A stretch of DNA of 64,000 nucleotides from Lichtheimia corymbifera B2541 (Eukaryota > Mucoromycota > Mucoromycetes > Mucorales > Lichtheimiaceae), in assembly GCA_000697475.1 (NCBI GenBank), contig JNEU01000703.1, positions 55,723-119,722 of the forward strand, written 5' to 3'. The stretch's first letter is position 1. Every line of letters begins with the position of its first letter. The notes beneath the pieces are model-generated. The model made no database searches, was not told the origin of the DNA, and was given only the letters and a program-made list of their open reading frames with translations. Both the position numbers and the translations under genes were made by a program. Below, piece by piece: positions 49,707-61,851 of the stretch.

Positions 49707-52700
49707 TTATGTAAAAAGGACCATGGGAACCACTGCTTCACGCACTGCAGATCCAAGCATGTTTTCGTTCTTTAGATAATCTGTAGGGAATGATACAAGA
49801 TGGCCGTGGATTTTGGAGAGCGCTTGAGCAATTTCCTGAGACGATAACTTGGGATCAGCAATATGGGCGTGGGGTGATCCGTTGGGCACAAATTGACGAT
49901 GCTGTTCAAAGGTGTGTACCGTGTCATCAGGGACGCATCGGAACAATTGGCGGTATATCTGGGTATTGGTTTCAGCTGTCTTTCGCCAAATATTGTGGTA
50001 GCAATGATCAGCCAAGGGATCCAATGCTCTTGCTGCCTGCAGCGCTTGTTCTTCCTTTTTGAAATCAGGTTGCTTTGATCGTCTTGCACCATCCAACACC
50101 TGGTCTGGGGGATGCGCTTCAATATCACGAATAATATCTTCGCTGGATCGTGCAGATGACATGTCGGCAGGACGGCGTGGAAAACTGGTATTGAGACTGC
50201 CGCCATCAGGTCGTTCTCCTTCAGGCTTGCTAGCACTGCTGATAAGACTGGGCCAGTCATCAAATTCTAGTAGACCCAAATGCTCTTTCCATAATTGCAT
50301 TCGTAACGAATGAGCAAATTTGGATGCCTTGACCTATGTCCATAGTCAATAACCAACATGGCTTCTCTTCCTCCTTATAACAAAACTTGCCTCTTTCCCA
50401 TCCATATACGTAGGAACCATATCTGTATCATCAATCAACATGGCAATCTCTGAATCACGATTACCAAGCATGGACCTGTTAAGAAAACATGTCAGTGCCT
50501 TCACTCGATATGCATATCCTTTTGAACTTTACCGATCATTCACATTGGCTATAAATTGAAAAAGCAAGGTCAGAGAACCCCATGATTTGCTTTGACATTT
50601 CAGCCAAACGTACCTGATCCAATGATAACCAATCGATCATCCACAATCATCAGCTTGTCATGGATATAGATCAATTCACTCACAAACTGGTCCTTTTCAT
50701 CCTCGGAGATAGTGAATGAAGAGCCTTCAGTGATAGGTGAATTGCTGTGACCAAACGATCTTGCCGAGTTAGGAGGTGAGGTGGATTTGCTGCCATTGTC
50801 ATCGTGAAGCTCAGCACCGCTATCGACTTTGCTTGCATTGTTGGTACGTGGTGGTGGCCGGTTGGGGTTAATCTTGTCCCAAGTGCGAAGGCTGTCCCAG
50901 CCAATATAATCGGAGGGGTTGATGCCTGCTTCTTGCAGCTTTTCGATGATGGAATTGCCACCACGGGATATCGAAATGTATTCAAAATGCATCACCGATC
51001 TACACATTCACTTGGATCAGAAAACAAGCCACTCCAATCATGGGAACCATCCCACATCTTTACCTTGCAGAAGAGGCTTCACTCGTAGCCAAATCACCTT
51101 CAAAGGCAGGAATCAAGGGGATCAAAATAAAGATCTTGAATTTTTCACCATTCTTGTGCGCACGCTTGATACGCTCCAGCATGGCTTGACCAATCTTGTT
51201 TCGCAATAACTTGTCATCCGTGGTTGTGCTGACTAGAATAGGGTTGAGATTGATTGTTAAGGAACTTGAATTAGCTTGCCCACTTACTGAAGAACTGATT
51301 TTCAATGTATATATAATGCTTTGCTTTGGTAATACATTCCATATAGGCATTGTAGATAGAGTGCTCTCGTTCAATGCCTGAGCTCCATTCTGCTGAACTA
51401 CGTAAAAGCTGTACCCGACAGGTGCCCTTGAACTTGGACTCATCACGTGCAGCAACGTATTCACCCTTGGGCATCAGAAACGGTAAATTGGGACGATGCA
51501 TGCCTTTGCTTGCTTTGAGATAGTTCCATCGTTGAATGAAATGTCGCGCAATATCTCTGGCAATAGGACCAACCTATTGAATAACCCATTAGTCAAGTAC
51601 AATCCACCCTATGAATAGCCAAGATACCTACCACACCGATCGTACAATCATGCCATGGCATACGGGGTATAACATTGCGATCCACCAACGTAGTGTCCCA
51701 TTGTTCAACTATCAAATTGATCGTGAGTGGCTGATATCTTTCTCTCCCTCCCCCCTAGTATTACCATTCGCAAAATCCTTGACACGTGGATTGGAGTAAT
51801 CTTGACCTGGCACCATAATATGCTCATTTCCAGGGACAGGGACGTCTGCTAATCGATGTTGATGTGTATCCCATCGACTACAAATTCATGTAAGCATAAA
51901 AGATCCATAGGTGATGTGCTCATTCACGTTACCCGTAACACAAATCTAGACCACCAATAAAGGCCAATCTATTGTCAACAATGACCATTTTCTAAAAAAA
52001 AGTTAACAAAGAAAATTCATGCAAACGACTTTTGCAATTTGTGTTACCTCATGGTGTGACCAAAATAGTACAACATTGTTTACATTGCGATGATCGGGAT
52101 GGCGTTGTACTAATTGAGCTATTAGCATAATGAAGTTGGATCGCTGATTGTCTTTACTTACCCAAGATATTAGGATGCAGCTTTTGTAGCCATTTCTTTG
52201 TATGTGCCGAGTCAATTGTCAAAGCAGCCTCCACTTCCTTGTATACAATAATGTAAATCATGACACCTTCCTCAGCTTTGCGCTGCAATAGTCGATCAAT
52301 TCGAAAGTCCTCGTTCTCTGCAGGTGGTCGTCGAAGATACTAAACATGGATTAGATGTAAATTGACATGACCCAAGTGAGCTTGTAGATAGACACACATA
52401 CCAATTCTGGAGATAACCACCAATCCGCAATGTAAATTTCAGATCTTGCTGAAAGAATGGCTTCAGCCACGGCATTGAAATGGTCTAATAATAAAGCACA
52501 GTGTGAGTTGATGTGTGTAAATGACAATGATAATAAATCCGTACCTTCACCATCGATGAACCATTTAACCTTTGCATGATGACGGATAGGTGCAAAGGAT
52601 CCAAAGCGATGGTTCTTCACCCACGGGCTCTCTTGTTGCACTTTTTTAACACTCTCCATCCATTCGCCTACTTGACGTTTGCTTCCTCGGATCGTAAATC

Positions 52701-54502
52701 GGCGGAAATTGTTCTCCATAGTGATATGATCATGATAGCCACTGAAGAGGCCTGGTTCTCGAGCAAACACATACAAGCTCTTGTCAAACATGAATACGTC
52801 AGTCGGGGATGTTGATGCCACATCTTCGCAGAATGCAATGTACCTAGCAGACAATCACTCAGCATATGGATAAATGTATACAATATACGAAAACTACTTA
52901 CGAATCACGCAAGATAACCCATTCCTTCTTCCATGCATAGCGTCTGAACATGTGGCATACACGTGTATCGACAAAGTTGACCCGATTCTCGAGATAACCT
53001 TCCTTGCCCTTCCAACCCATGTCCTGTACGATACTGATCGCTGAGATTTCCAAGAATTCGCAAATGTCATAGCTGACCATGATATGGCTACGTTTTAACA
53101 ATTCACGGAGGTAGCGTGTGAGTGCCTTACGACGAGCTAATGCTTGCTTGCGTTCTTTCTCGGTATCACGTTCTTCGTCATCCATGCCCATGGTTGTACG
53201 TGCTGATTGAATAAAGTTTTGGAGCTGATTCGGGAAACTGGGTGGTGCAGGGACGTGATCGGTCAATGGGGCCTTTACTTTGAGACTGACGTGGAGTGCC
53301 ACAAAATCACCAATGGTCTTTTTGATCACCCATTTGATATCGCCGTATTGCAATTCGACACGAAACAAATGCTGTTTGATGCCATAATAGTTGACAAGCT
53401 CTGAATCTGTAATATTCACCTAAAAGTATATTGTTAGTGGTGATTGTTGATTATGGATATATAGATCTATACTTACATTCAAGCACTGGAGTAAAATGGG
53501 AGGCTATATATCATACGCGTGATTTTAGATCATGATCATGATCATTCTCCATTCCTTTCTGTTACTTACTAGCTTTCTACCATGTTCATCTCGAGATAAC
53601 GCAATGAAAGGTGCTTCAAATGCTGGTTGAAAGTAAGGGGCGAGAGAATTGGATGGCTCATGTGGTGCTGGTGGCGATGGTTTTGATGGCAAATGTTGAA
53701 TGTTTGAAATGAGGCGGATCTTGTCGAGAGTCTTTGACCATTGCATACGCGCATGATGACCGGGTACATGTGCTTGCTCGGGTCTTGTTGGTTCTTGATG
53801 GGATGGGCCCGCTTGTTCCTCCTCCTCTTCATGTGCTCCCTCTTCCTGTTCTTGTTCATCATGTCTACTTGGTTGGACGGTTTCTTGTTCAGTGTCAATA
53901 GAGGGTGGTAGTTGGAATGGATGAGCAAAGTAACTAGGTTCTCCTTCGGGTGGTAAAGATGCTTGGCGTTCTCTTTCTAAATCAGTGGGCGAAGGCAATG
54001 CATCATCGTCTTCATCGGGCTCGGTATATGCATCTCGAGTCGGTTGCATTTCATATGAATTATTTTCATCCGATTCAGAATCATCATGATATCGATAAGA
54101 GCTGTGGCGTTGTGGATGTTGTGATAGAGAATAATGATGCGAAAGGTATCGTCGATTAGGATGTGAATGCCGTTGGATATCAGAATGAGTAGGCGTCGTA
54201 CTCGTCGAATGCTCCCCACTGCCACCACCTTGTCCCATGGCCAATTTCTCCATAACTCGCTGCCATTGATGTCGAGCGTCAAAAGCTGGATTCGTAGAAG
54301 ACTGAATGCGACGTGTGGGATTCGCTAAACGTGCATTGGTGGATGCTTTCTTTCGAGGATCATCGGACAATGGAGCGTCGACACCTTCCTGCCGTCTTCC
54401 TTGGAGTACGTCTGGTGAACTACCACCTTGTTGTTGCTGCTGCTGCAGTAATTGGTTTCTTTGAATAAAGTAGTCGGCAGAGTCGCCAATGGGATTAGAC
54501 AT
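49707..54502 (-). CDS. pld1: Phospholipase D1 (PX-PH-HKD type)
   Basis: Sixteen exons: 53570-54502, 53477-53503, 52902-53419, 52545-52843, 52402-52484, 52162-52339, 52048-52118, 51933-51991, 51765-51877, 51632-51708, 51288-51573, 51064-51232, 50614-50999, 50533-50548, 50391-50475 and 49707-50333, giving 1308 residues. After a 300-residue disordered acidic/His/Pro leader come a PX domain (about 322-400), a PH-like domain, and two catalytic HKD motifs: H702-x-K704-x4-D709 (split by intron 7) and H1051-x-K1053-x4-D1058, followed by I-G-S-A-N-V-N-D-R-S. It hydrolyses phosphatidylcholine to phosphatidic acid and choline, and yeast Spo14 is the relative. Exons of 27 and 16 nt are unusually small. 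Intron 15 (50334-50390) is GC-AG with donor GCAAGT. Confidence 0.95.
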
Positions 54503-54809
54503 TAAAAGAGTAGTAAAGAATAGGTGGGAAGAAGAACGTGAGTGTGGTGTAGTAGCTGAAGTTCAATAATATTTGTGTAAATGCTCGTGTTTCCATGCGA
54601 CTTTATTACACAAATGAGAGGATAGTGGTGCTTGAAATGAAAACAGGCAAAGCGCAAGTTGAGAAATCACGCATGCTTCATCCTCCTTTCATTTTGTCTA
54701 TGCTCTATATCAACTCCTTTTTTATTGATGACATTAGTCTCCTGCTGTCTTCCAGTAAACCAGCCCCCCTTCTTGAGTAAATAGTGTGATCAGGTAGTTT
54801 CTCGGAAAA
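54503..54809. promoter_or_regulatory. Short divergent promoter shared by pld1 and a small membrane protein
   Basis: 307 bp between two head-to-head starts. The sequence has no clear TATA on either side. Confidence 0.5.
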
Positions 54810-55252
54810 ATGGCTCACGATCCGATTACCCTTGGCTTTGTCTCCGAAATGACAGCACAAGCAATTTCACTGAATCAGGCAAGCCCAGCCATATTTTGTG
54901 TCCATTTCGTGTCCTGTCAGCCGATCCTATTGTTTATTGTTGAATACACTGTATCACGCCCCCAACCTCCCCTTCACCCCTATTCATCCCTTGCTTTTTG
55001 CTTTTCCAGTGGCTTCCTTCCTATATGGTTACTGATAGAAGAAATGATACATATTATTATGCAATGTGCTCTTTTTTCTTCCTTTATTCCACATATGACA
55101 TACGTCCACGCAAGGGATCAGCCACAGAATTCATATTTGTTGCATGCATCATTTTGCATACCGCCATCATATTTTTAGAGGCTCAACCTTACTTGATGTT
55201 GGCCACGCTTGGCCAGTGCTTATCAGATGATAATACCAAGTCACCTAAATAG
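54810..55252 (+). CDS. Small membrane protein (103 residues), function unknown
   Basis: Two exons, 54810-54878 and 55010-55252, joined by a GC-AG intron (donor GCAAGC). The first exon is polar (M-A-H-D-P-I-T-L-G-F-V-S-E-M). The second has W-L-P-S-Y-M-V-T-D-R-R, a hydrophobic segment (C-S-F-F-F-L-Y), a basic turn (R-P-R-K-G) and a long hydrophobic stretch (F-I-F-V-A-C-I-I-L-H-T-A-I-I-F-L). Two helices with short loops are likely. No family is recognised. If the first exon is not used, another start has to be upstream of the splice, so the model is moderately supported by the clean phase only. Confidence 0.5.
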
Positions 55253-56266
55253 CTTTACCTCTCTGTGCAAAGGACAGAATCGTATGCATCGTTTGCCTTT
55301 GCATTGCATAACGGACCATGTTGATACAAATAATGGATGCACCTCATCCAATTAATGAAGCGTGCGGTAATCTATATACCATCACAATGTCCTTCATTTT
55401 GAGCTTATAGGGTAGGGCTCCATAACCGGAAAAGTAACTATTAGGACTCAATCCTATAGCAAGATGGTTGCAAAGGCATTCAATCAAAGTATAAACATCA
55501 ATAACAACCCTATGTGGTTGAAGGTCAGATAATCGGTTGGAGATAAACATCCAGGCATGGTAACATTTCCATTTCAAACATCAAGCGAATTCGCTTGTTG
55601 CTCTCGAGTAGGATTCTATGGAGATATGGTAACTGCTCAGCATCCTCTTCATATATAGTGTCAATCAGATTTTTCCAAGGCCCTCTTGCATGGGAATGAT
55701 TGAGCAGTGCTGCAATGTCTATGTATCTCACTTTTTCTACAACTAGTTACGAAAGCAAAAGGCTTCAATGATCGGAGACAAAGCAAAAGAAGGTGGTTCC
55801 TGACCCTGAAAGTATGTCTAGTGGTTCAGTTTATTGGGCTATCTGAAACCTGATGTCTGAAACAAATTGCTGTTGCAAATACGCGAATGCGTTCCTAGAT
55901 GTTGTTATGACATGTGTCCATAGATCTCGATGAATGTGTCTTGGCAACCGATACCTCTTGGCAAACTAACCCCCCTACCGAATGAACCCTTACAATCCCA
56001 TCCTCGAACAACGTCTTGTTTCGTGGAACTTTAAGCACAGCGGGTGATCTGAGTGATGCCATTGTTTATGCACCGTCCCATCAACTTTTCAACTCAAAGA
56101 TATCACCCGAGAACAAGTAAAAAGAGACACTCCTGGTAACGATGATATCCCCCAACACACCAAATTGAAATTCAAGATCATGCAAAGATAAAAAAAAAGA
56201 CCAAGCGATATATAATTGCTATGATGAACACACATACACATGCCATAGATAATGATGCTCTAATCC
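55253..56266. other. Intergenic 1.0 kb with possible decayed ORFs
   Basis: On the minus strand, 55344-55731 holds two overlapping frames in adjacent phases that together read like a broken 130-codon protein. A short frame near 55890-56060 is unrelated to known families. Nothing is supported as a gene. Confidence 0.4.
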
Positions 56267-56800
56267 TCATTCTAAAACTGCATGTTGAGAAAGCCGTGAA
56301 AAGGTGGCAATAGGCATTTGACAGGCAGGACAAGCATGGGACACGTCTTGGCACATTGGAAGACAAAACGGAATAAGACAACCACCCGAATGACATCCAA
56401 AAAGAAAAAGGACAACGGCACTAAATACAGATGCACTGCCGTTCTGATGTTCGGTTACTGTTTCGACATGGTGACCACAATGAGGACATTGTACAAAGCC
56501 AGGCTCGTCTCGGAGTGATAGCAGGTTATTCAGCGTGGGACCTGGTACAGCACCATACGCTGTTACTGGTGGCATGGTTGTTGGGCGCAATGGGGGTGAT
56601 GGAGGTGCATACTGGTATTGGTGTGGTTGTGGTTGTGGTTGTGGTAGTTGTGGAGAGGGTGGTGCTGCGTAGCTCGTATAAGGTGGAGGTGGTGGTATCT
56701 CAGCTGCAGGTCCAGAAGATGGGTAACTATTATCGTCACTACTTAGAGCTTCGTAAGAAGGTGCTGTAGCTTTGGATGACGGGGTAAAAAAAGAAGGCAT
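56267..56800 (-). CDS. LITAF-domain protein
   Basis: Single exon of 177 residues from the ATG at 56800. The N-terminal half is Pro/Gln/Tyr-rich with P-P-P-P-P-Y (a PPxY-like element) and Q-P-Q-P-Q-P repeats. The C-terminal domain carries C-P-H-C-G-H, a hydrophobic stretch (V-V-L-F-L-F-G-C) and a second H-A-C-P-A-C knuckle, as in LITAF/SIMPLE. In animals, this domain anchors monotopically on late-endosome membranes through zinc and the hydrophobic insertion, and PPxY motifs recruit Nedd4-type ligases. Frames upstream of this ATG lie in the 5' leader. Confidence 0.88.
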   Translation of the reverse strand: MPSFFTPSSKATAPSYEALSSDDNSYPSSGPAAEIPPPPPYTSYAAPPSPQLPQPQPQPHQYQYAPPSPPLRPTTMPPVTAYGAVPGPTLNNLLSLRDEPGFVQCPHCGHHVETVTEHQNGSASVFSAVVLFLFGCHSGGCLIPFCLPMCQDVSHACPACQMPIATFSRLSQHAVLE

Positions 56801-57133
56801 GTGTTGGAAAATGAAGTAAAGAGTAGGCTTTTTTCTACAAATTGTGGGGCAAACAAGAAACAGGAAAGGAGAAAAGGATGACGCATATGCATCACCTCCA
56901 CCACCACTTTTTTCCTGCAGGCACATCATGTGAGCAGTGTACAACATGCGTAGTGTCGAGTGATCATTTTTATATATATCAATAAAGGAATGTTTGTTGC
57001 TGCATGATACGACGAGTGATTCTGATATAGCATCCTAATAATTATCCATGCAAGTAATAGAGAATGGTGGGGTATATCCAATGGTTCATTTTTTTGGGTG
57101 TCTAAGAGATACAAAAAGACAAGCCGGAATGAC
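56801..57133. other. Intergenic between the WNK 3' end and LITAF
   Basis: 333 bp. No gene; contains the LITAF upstream region and the WNK-like 3' UTR. Confidence 0.5.
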
Positions 57134-59550
57134 TCAATGTTCCTCCTCCTTGGGTATTACATCGGGGCTTTTCGATTTCTTTTCATTGTTGCGAAGCATA
57201 TTCTTCAATGCTCTCGATGCAAACACTGTCAAGCCAATGGCTAACCAATCCTCATCTAACAGTCCACGAAGGTCACCCACAGTCATAATATCTTGATCCT
57301 TCAACTTGGCAGCCCATGCATCCGCCTTATCAGCCCCACGATTGGTAGCTATTGCCGTTTCTCGAACGAAATCATCGATGCTATCCTCATCCGTAAAGCC
57401 TAAACAAACATGGATCAGTGACCTTGTTCCATGACAACAACGACGGCATACGTACATCTAGCGCTCACCAAGGGTGCATCTTGTTGTTCACCATTGCTTG
57501 GTGATAACCTTTCTTCATCTCCAGCAGCCTCAACGTCATCATTAGGTCTATCGATGTATGAGGAAACCGTTGCATGATTCAGGTATACAAAAAGTCTACC
57601 TTGGCTTATTCGCAAGACGCTCAAGTTCTTGCTCGGCTTCATTTAACCTTTCTTCCGCTTGGCTCATTTGCTTCTCAAGCATTTCTCGCCTTCGTTCAGC
57701 TTCACGAGCCCTTTCCGACATCATGCTCAATTCTTGTCGTGCACGGTCCAATTCATTTTGGGTGTCATTGTCACGACGCCACACAGCACGTGTACCGCTG
57801 ACATCGCCTAGGCTATTGTCAGCTTCGGCTTCTTCTTTGCCAATGTCACGTAGTATCCTATTGAGCTCGCCCGTAATCCAATGCTGATATCGCTCAGGCA
57901 ACACTTGCTCTTCAATCTATCATGTTCATAAATCCCATGTCAGTATATGCCAAGCTCTATTTGCAAATACCCCATCTTACCATTTCCGCAACCACTTCCT
58001 CTGCTGTATCTTTTTCCTATAATAGCAAGAAAAACATCAGCCATGATCATTCCTATCCAACGAACGGCATGATACATTACCACATTGAATTCAAATTTGA
58101 CCGATACTTTGTCAGAACCTTTAAACACGACTTGCAGAGTGAGCAGCTTATGTGATGGATCAGTGGCTAAAAGCTGGACATCAGGTTCAACGGCCAAAAA
58201 TGAGCATTCCAGCAACTCTTGTGCAGATAATCTATATGTATCATTCATATTTAGCACGAAAGCAACTACCAACACTAGCATCTCCTCTCTCTCTTTTTTT
58301 TTTCGGATCCCATTCAAGGTCCAACCGCATTACCTTTCATTCTCATTTTCCGCTAAGCAACTATTAATGACATCAAGCACTTGTTGATTGGGCACCTTAT
58401 TGAGAGACTCTGGTTTGATATGCTATAGGCATCCTGTGAGAAGGTGTAAAAAGGCAAGCAACATTAAGGATTGCGTTACCTGTGATACTTTTTTATACAC
58501 CTGAGCAGCATTGGTGCACTCGGCATAAGGGTATTCACCCGTGACCATTTCCAGTAAGCACATGCCGAACGCATAAATATCAACCTTGACCGAATAGCCA
58601 CGCTCCTCATACATTTCAGGTGCCATGAATTCGGGTGTGCCGATGAGCGTGTATTTTTTGTTGCCGACAAGCATATTCTCTGCTGTCCCCATATCACCGA
58701 TTTTGATCTCATTGTGTGCGCCATTGATGAAGATGTTGTCGCATTTGATATCTCTGTGAATGATGGGTGGATTATGCGAGTGCAAATAAGCAAGGCCTTT
58801 AAGAATCTGGCGACTCCATCGTTTGACAATCTTTGGATTTGGCAAGCTGAGTTTGCGAATGTATTCACGCAACGTGCCCGAGGTCATCAGTTCGGTCACA
58901 AACACAAACTCGTTTTTGTTAATCCAGGCATCATGGAAAGCAATGATATTGGGATGTCGCACTGATTTCAATATCTCAATCTCGTGAAGGATGTCTTTGG
59001 TGCTCTCATGTTGTCCAATCTATGATTGTGGCGTTATATACTTTTTAGTGTTTGAAAAAAAGTGGCGGGGCGGTCATCCAAAAACAGTGGGTAAAAAAAA
59101 AAGAACATATACCTGCAGCACGTTCCATGCAACCTCGTAACCTTCTTCATGATCAATCGCTTTATGTACTACTTTGAATGCCCCTTTGCCGAGTAAAGTG
59201 TTGAGACGACCATAGCGCTTGTTGGGTGAAATATCGACCACGCGTTCAGCAACGTGTTGGTTGGAATGATCGATAAGGTCACCGTTTTGGTTGCTGTTGC
59301 TGGGGGAAAAGCTCATTTGGGGTTGTTGTTGGTCATGTGCATCCAACTGAGCAATGTGATAGTTGATATGCTGGGCTATGGTAGTTGAACCGTTAAGTGA
59401 AGCTGCCGAGGACGATGAAGGAGGAGTGCTCAGTGAACCGTTTGAGCTTGGGATATCGAGTAAGTTGGTTGTATTGCCAGCCGTGTTGGGTGGAGTGAAG
59501 GCAAGGTCGTGATCAAACGCTGAAGGAGCGTGTTGGGGTGCCTCTGTCAT
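57134..59550 (-). CDS. WNK-like protein kinase (With No lysine in strand beta-3)
   Basis: Eight exons: 59113-59550, 58480-59019, 58334-58422, 58081-58231, 57981-58016, 57600-57916, 57456-57547 and 57134-57399, giving 642 residues. In the kinase domain (about 110-360) the usual beta-3 Lys is absent (V-A-W-N; Asn143), while a Lys sits in the glycine loop (G-K-G-A-F-K126), the hallmark of WNK kinases. Catalytic [11 protein letters not shown] in place of DFG, and [13 protein letters not shown] match WNK closely. An OSR1-C-like domain with [17 protein letters not shown] follows, then a coiled coil (about 450-550) and a helical C-terminal module with a SAM-like pattern. In animals and plants, WNKs sense chloride and osmotic state and phosphorylate OSR1/SPAK. 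No such substrate gene is in this window. Confidence 0.92.
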
Positions 59551-60218
59551 AAGAAGTAACCTGGTTGTTGTTGTTGTGGAGGTGGAGGGGAGAGAGAGAG
59601 AGAGGAGAGAGGAAAGGAGCAAGAGCGGAAAGAGAAGAGATGCAAATCAGCTGGCGGGGAATTTCGCCATACAAAAAGAAAACTTGGTGTATTGTGCTTG
59701 AGTCTATGACCCTCATGGTGGGAAACAAAAAGAGGGGTTGGCTGCTACACCTGACCAATGGTGTATCAATGGGTCACAGTCTTACGATGACGTTTTCCAT
59801 GTGGTCTCCTCTTTTATACCCTCCTGGTGCCTTTTTTGACCTAAACTCCAGGTTATTATTAATAGGAGAGGACGATGACAAATATCTTGAAACGATGCCT
59901 TGATACGTACAATTGTTCCCTTAAAGTCATTGCTGCATCTACGTACACACTGTCAGGCCGTGCTTTCTTGCCACTGCTGCATGCACACCCTTTTCCGACG
60001 TTACGCAAAGCAAACTTGCTGCTCACGCGCCCACACATGCATACACTATTTGTTTGTTCTTCTTGCAAAACACCCGATCCTCTTTAACATCATCCTCTCT
60101 CTATAAAGATCCAGTCACATTCACACAACAAGGTTGATGGTCCTCCCAAACGAACATTTGCCCAGAATAAAATGGTGTAATTATTTGTAATAGAGAAATA
60201 ATGGGTATCAAAGGGCGG
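59551..60218. other. Intergenic upstream of the WNK-like gene
   Basis: About 670 bp. A GAGAGA run at 59587-59610 lies in the likely 5' leader. No gene is seen. Confidence 0.5.
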
Positions 60219-61413
60219 CTATTTCGGTAAAAAGCAACCATCTTCCAGGGCACAAAATGGACATGTCGGTGGGTGTTTCTCATCCTCGCTTCCTGATTCT
60301 TGCTCCTTCTTCTGCGTGGACGTTGGTTTTCCTTTGTCATCTTCTGAAGAACGAATGTCGACTGGAATACGTTGTGTGTATCGACCATCATCCATTAACA
60401 ACAAAATCGTATCGGATGCATGTTCACTGGAACCTCGTTTGCTGATACCATGAATCGCGCTTCGTCTTGCTCGTATCATCACTTCGACATGGGATCTCGG
60501 TGACACTACGCCGTCTCGAGGATGAAAACGTAATTTTGCTCTTGATGAGAAGACTGAGAATGTATGTTCTTGTTTGTCGCTGGTATTGGTGATCTTCAAC
60601 TGGGTATGGCCTGATGTTTCGGATGTCGCTTGCAACACAATACGATCGGGTTCAATGATATATGACGGTTTGCGTTGACAATGTCGATGGGATAAGGATG
60701 CTGGTAATGCTTTCTGTCATAAAAGATGGTGGTTAGTACTTGGATTGATTCTTCACTTTCAAGACACTTACAAAGTAGAATGAGAGTGGGTCTTCTATAG
60801 TATTGTTTGTTGTTGAGCTTTTGTTGAACATGATGTCCAGTGAATCCAAAGGTAAAGAACGAGCAGCAAAATATTGACCAGGAGAAATGGGTCTGTGTTG
60901 ATGGTGGTTGCCTGACGGGTGATTGATGAGTGGTGACACGCTGTATTTTTCATCAACAAGGTCCTGATCTGGGACCCATGCATATTCATCATCGTCATCA
61001 TTCTTATCCTTGTCTAACAGGTGGCCTAGGATCTCTCGGTCCGAATGCGCTGATACATCAGATAATCCATGAATACTGTCACTTCCAAAAGGTGGCCGAG
61101 TGTCTCCAACAAATGGCACATGCTCCAAATCACCCAATATAGCCTCCTCCTCTTCTTCTTCCTCGTATCCGTTGTCTCCATATTCGTCTCTTGACATATT
61201 CTCTTGACGCACAGGAAACGATCTGGCTAAAGTCTCGGCTGCATATTTCTCAAAATCGGCATTCACTGATGCTTCAAGCTTGTCGAGATGCTTGTACAGA
61301 TTGGTTTTGACCGCTGCTGATCGCGTTAAAGGCACCTTGCCCTTGCTGGTGTCACCAAATAGACTGTGATGACTGGAGGTGTCGCTGATGGGTGAGTCCT
61401 GGTTGAAGCTCAT
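60219..61413 (-). CDS. MSP/ASH-like domain protein
   Basis: Two exons, 60772-61413 and 60219-60713, joined in phase 0, give 378 residues. The first 210 residues are acidic and disordered, with an E-E-E-E-E-E-E tract. The second exon reads P-D-R-I-V-L-Q-A-T-S, then L-K-I-T-N-T-S-D-K, F-x-V-F-S-S, L-R-F-H-P-R-D-G-V-V-S-P-x-S-x-V-E-V, which is the beta-sandwich pattern of MSP/ASH/Cep192-type domains. The tail has C-P-F-C-A-L-E-D-G-C. An upstream TTG (61440) was not used as start. A centrosome/spindle-pole or membrane-contact role is possible but not shown. Confidence 0.65.
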
Positions 61414-61851
61414 GGCGTGGTGGCATTTGCCGGTGGACAAGAAAGACCAAGATTATCGTACAAATTGCGGGTGCCTTGATTATGTGAGTGTTCCTGTCGT
61501 CCGATTCCCAGCAAAATAGAGTTTCCATAGCAATCCCACCTGGTTACTTGCTGCTTCAATGAGGATATCATCCATGCATGTAGGGTAGAATTCTAAGCTA
61601 GTGCTATTATATCAGAAGAACACAATAAACGAGTGCATCGATTTACGCCCTCTTAAACATGATAACATCGAAGGCAACAATGTAATGCGTCACACAGCAT
61701 GACTCGACCTGTCATTTACATAAGCTATATACCTCTTGCAGTACCCATTAGACCATGTTATGTATGCAGGATATTGACAGAAAGAAACAAGATATAATGC
61801 GTCTTGCTCAGCTGCCGTTATTGGCTACATGTATACTTTCTCTGATATAAC
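61414..61851. other. Intergenic upstream region
   Basis: About 440 bp between divergently read genes. It may contain unseen 5' exons of the rightward gene. Confidence 0.4.
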
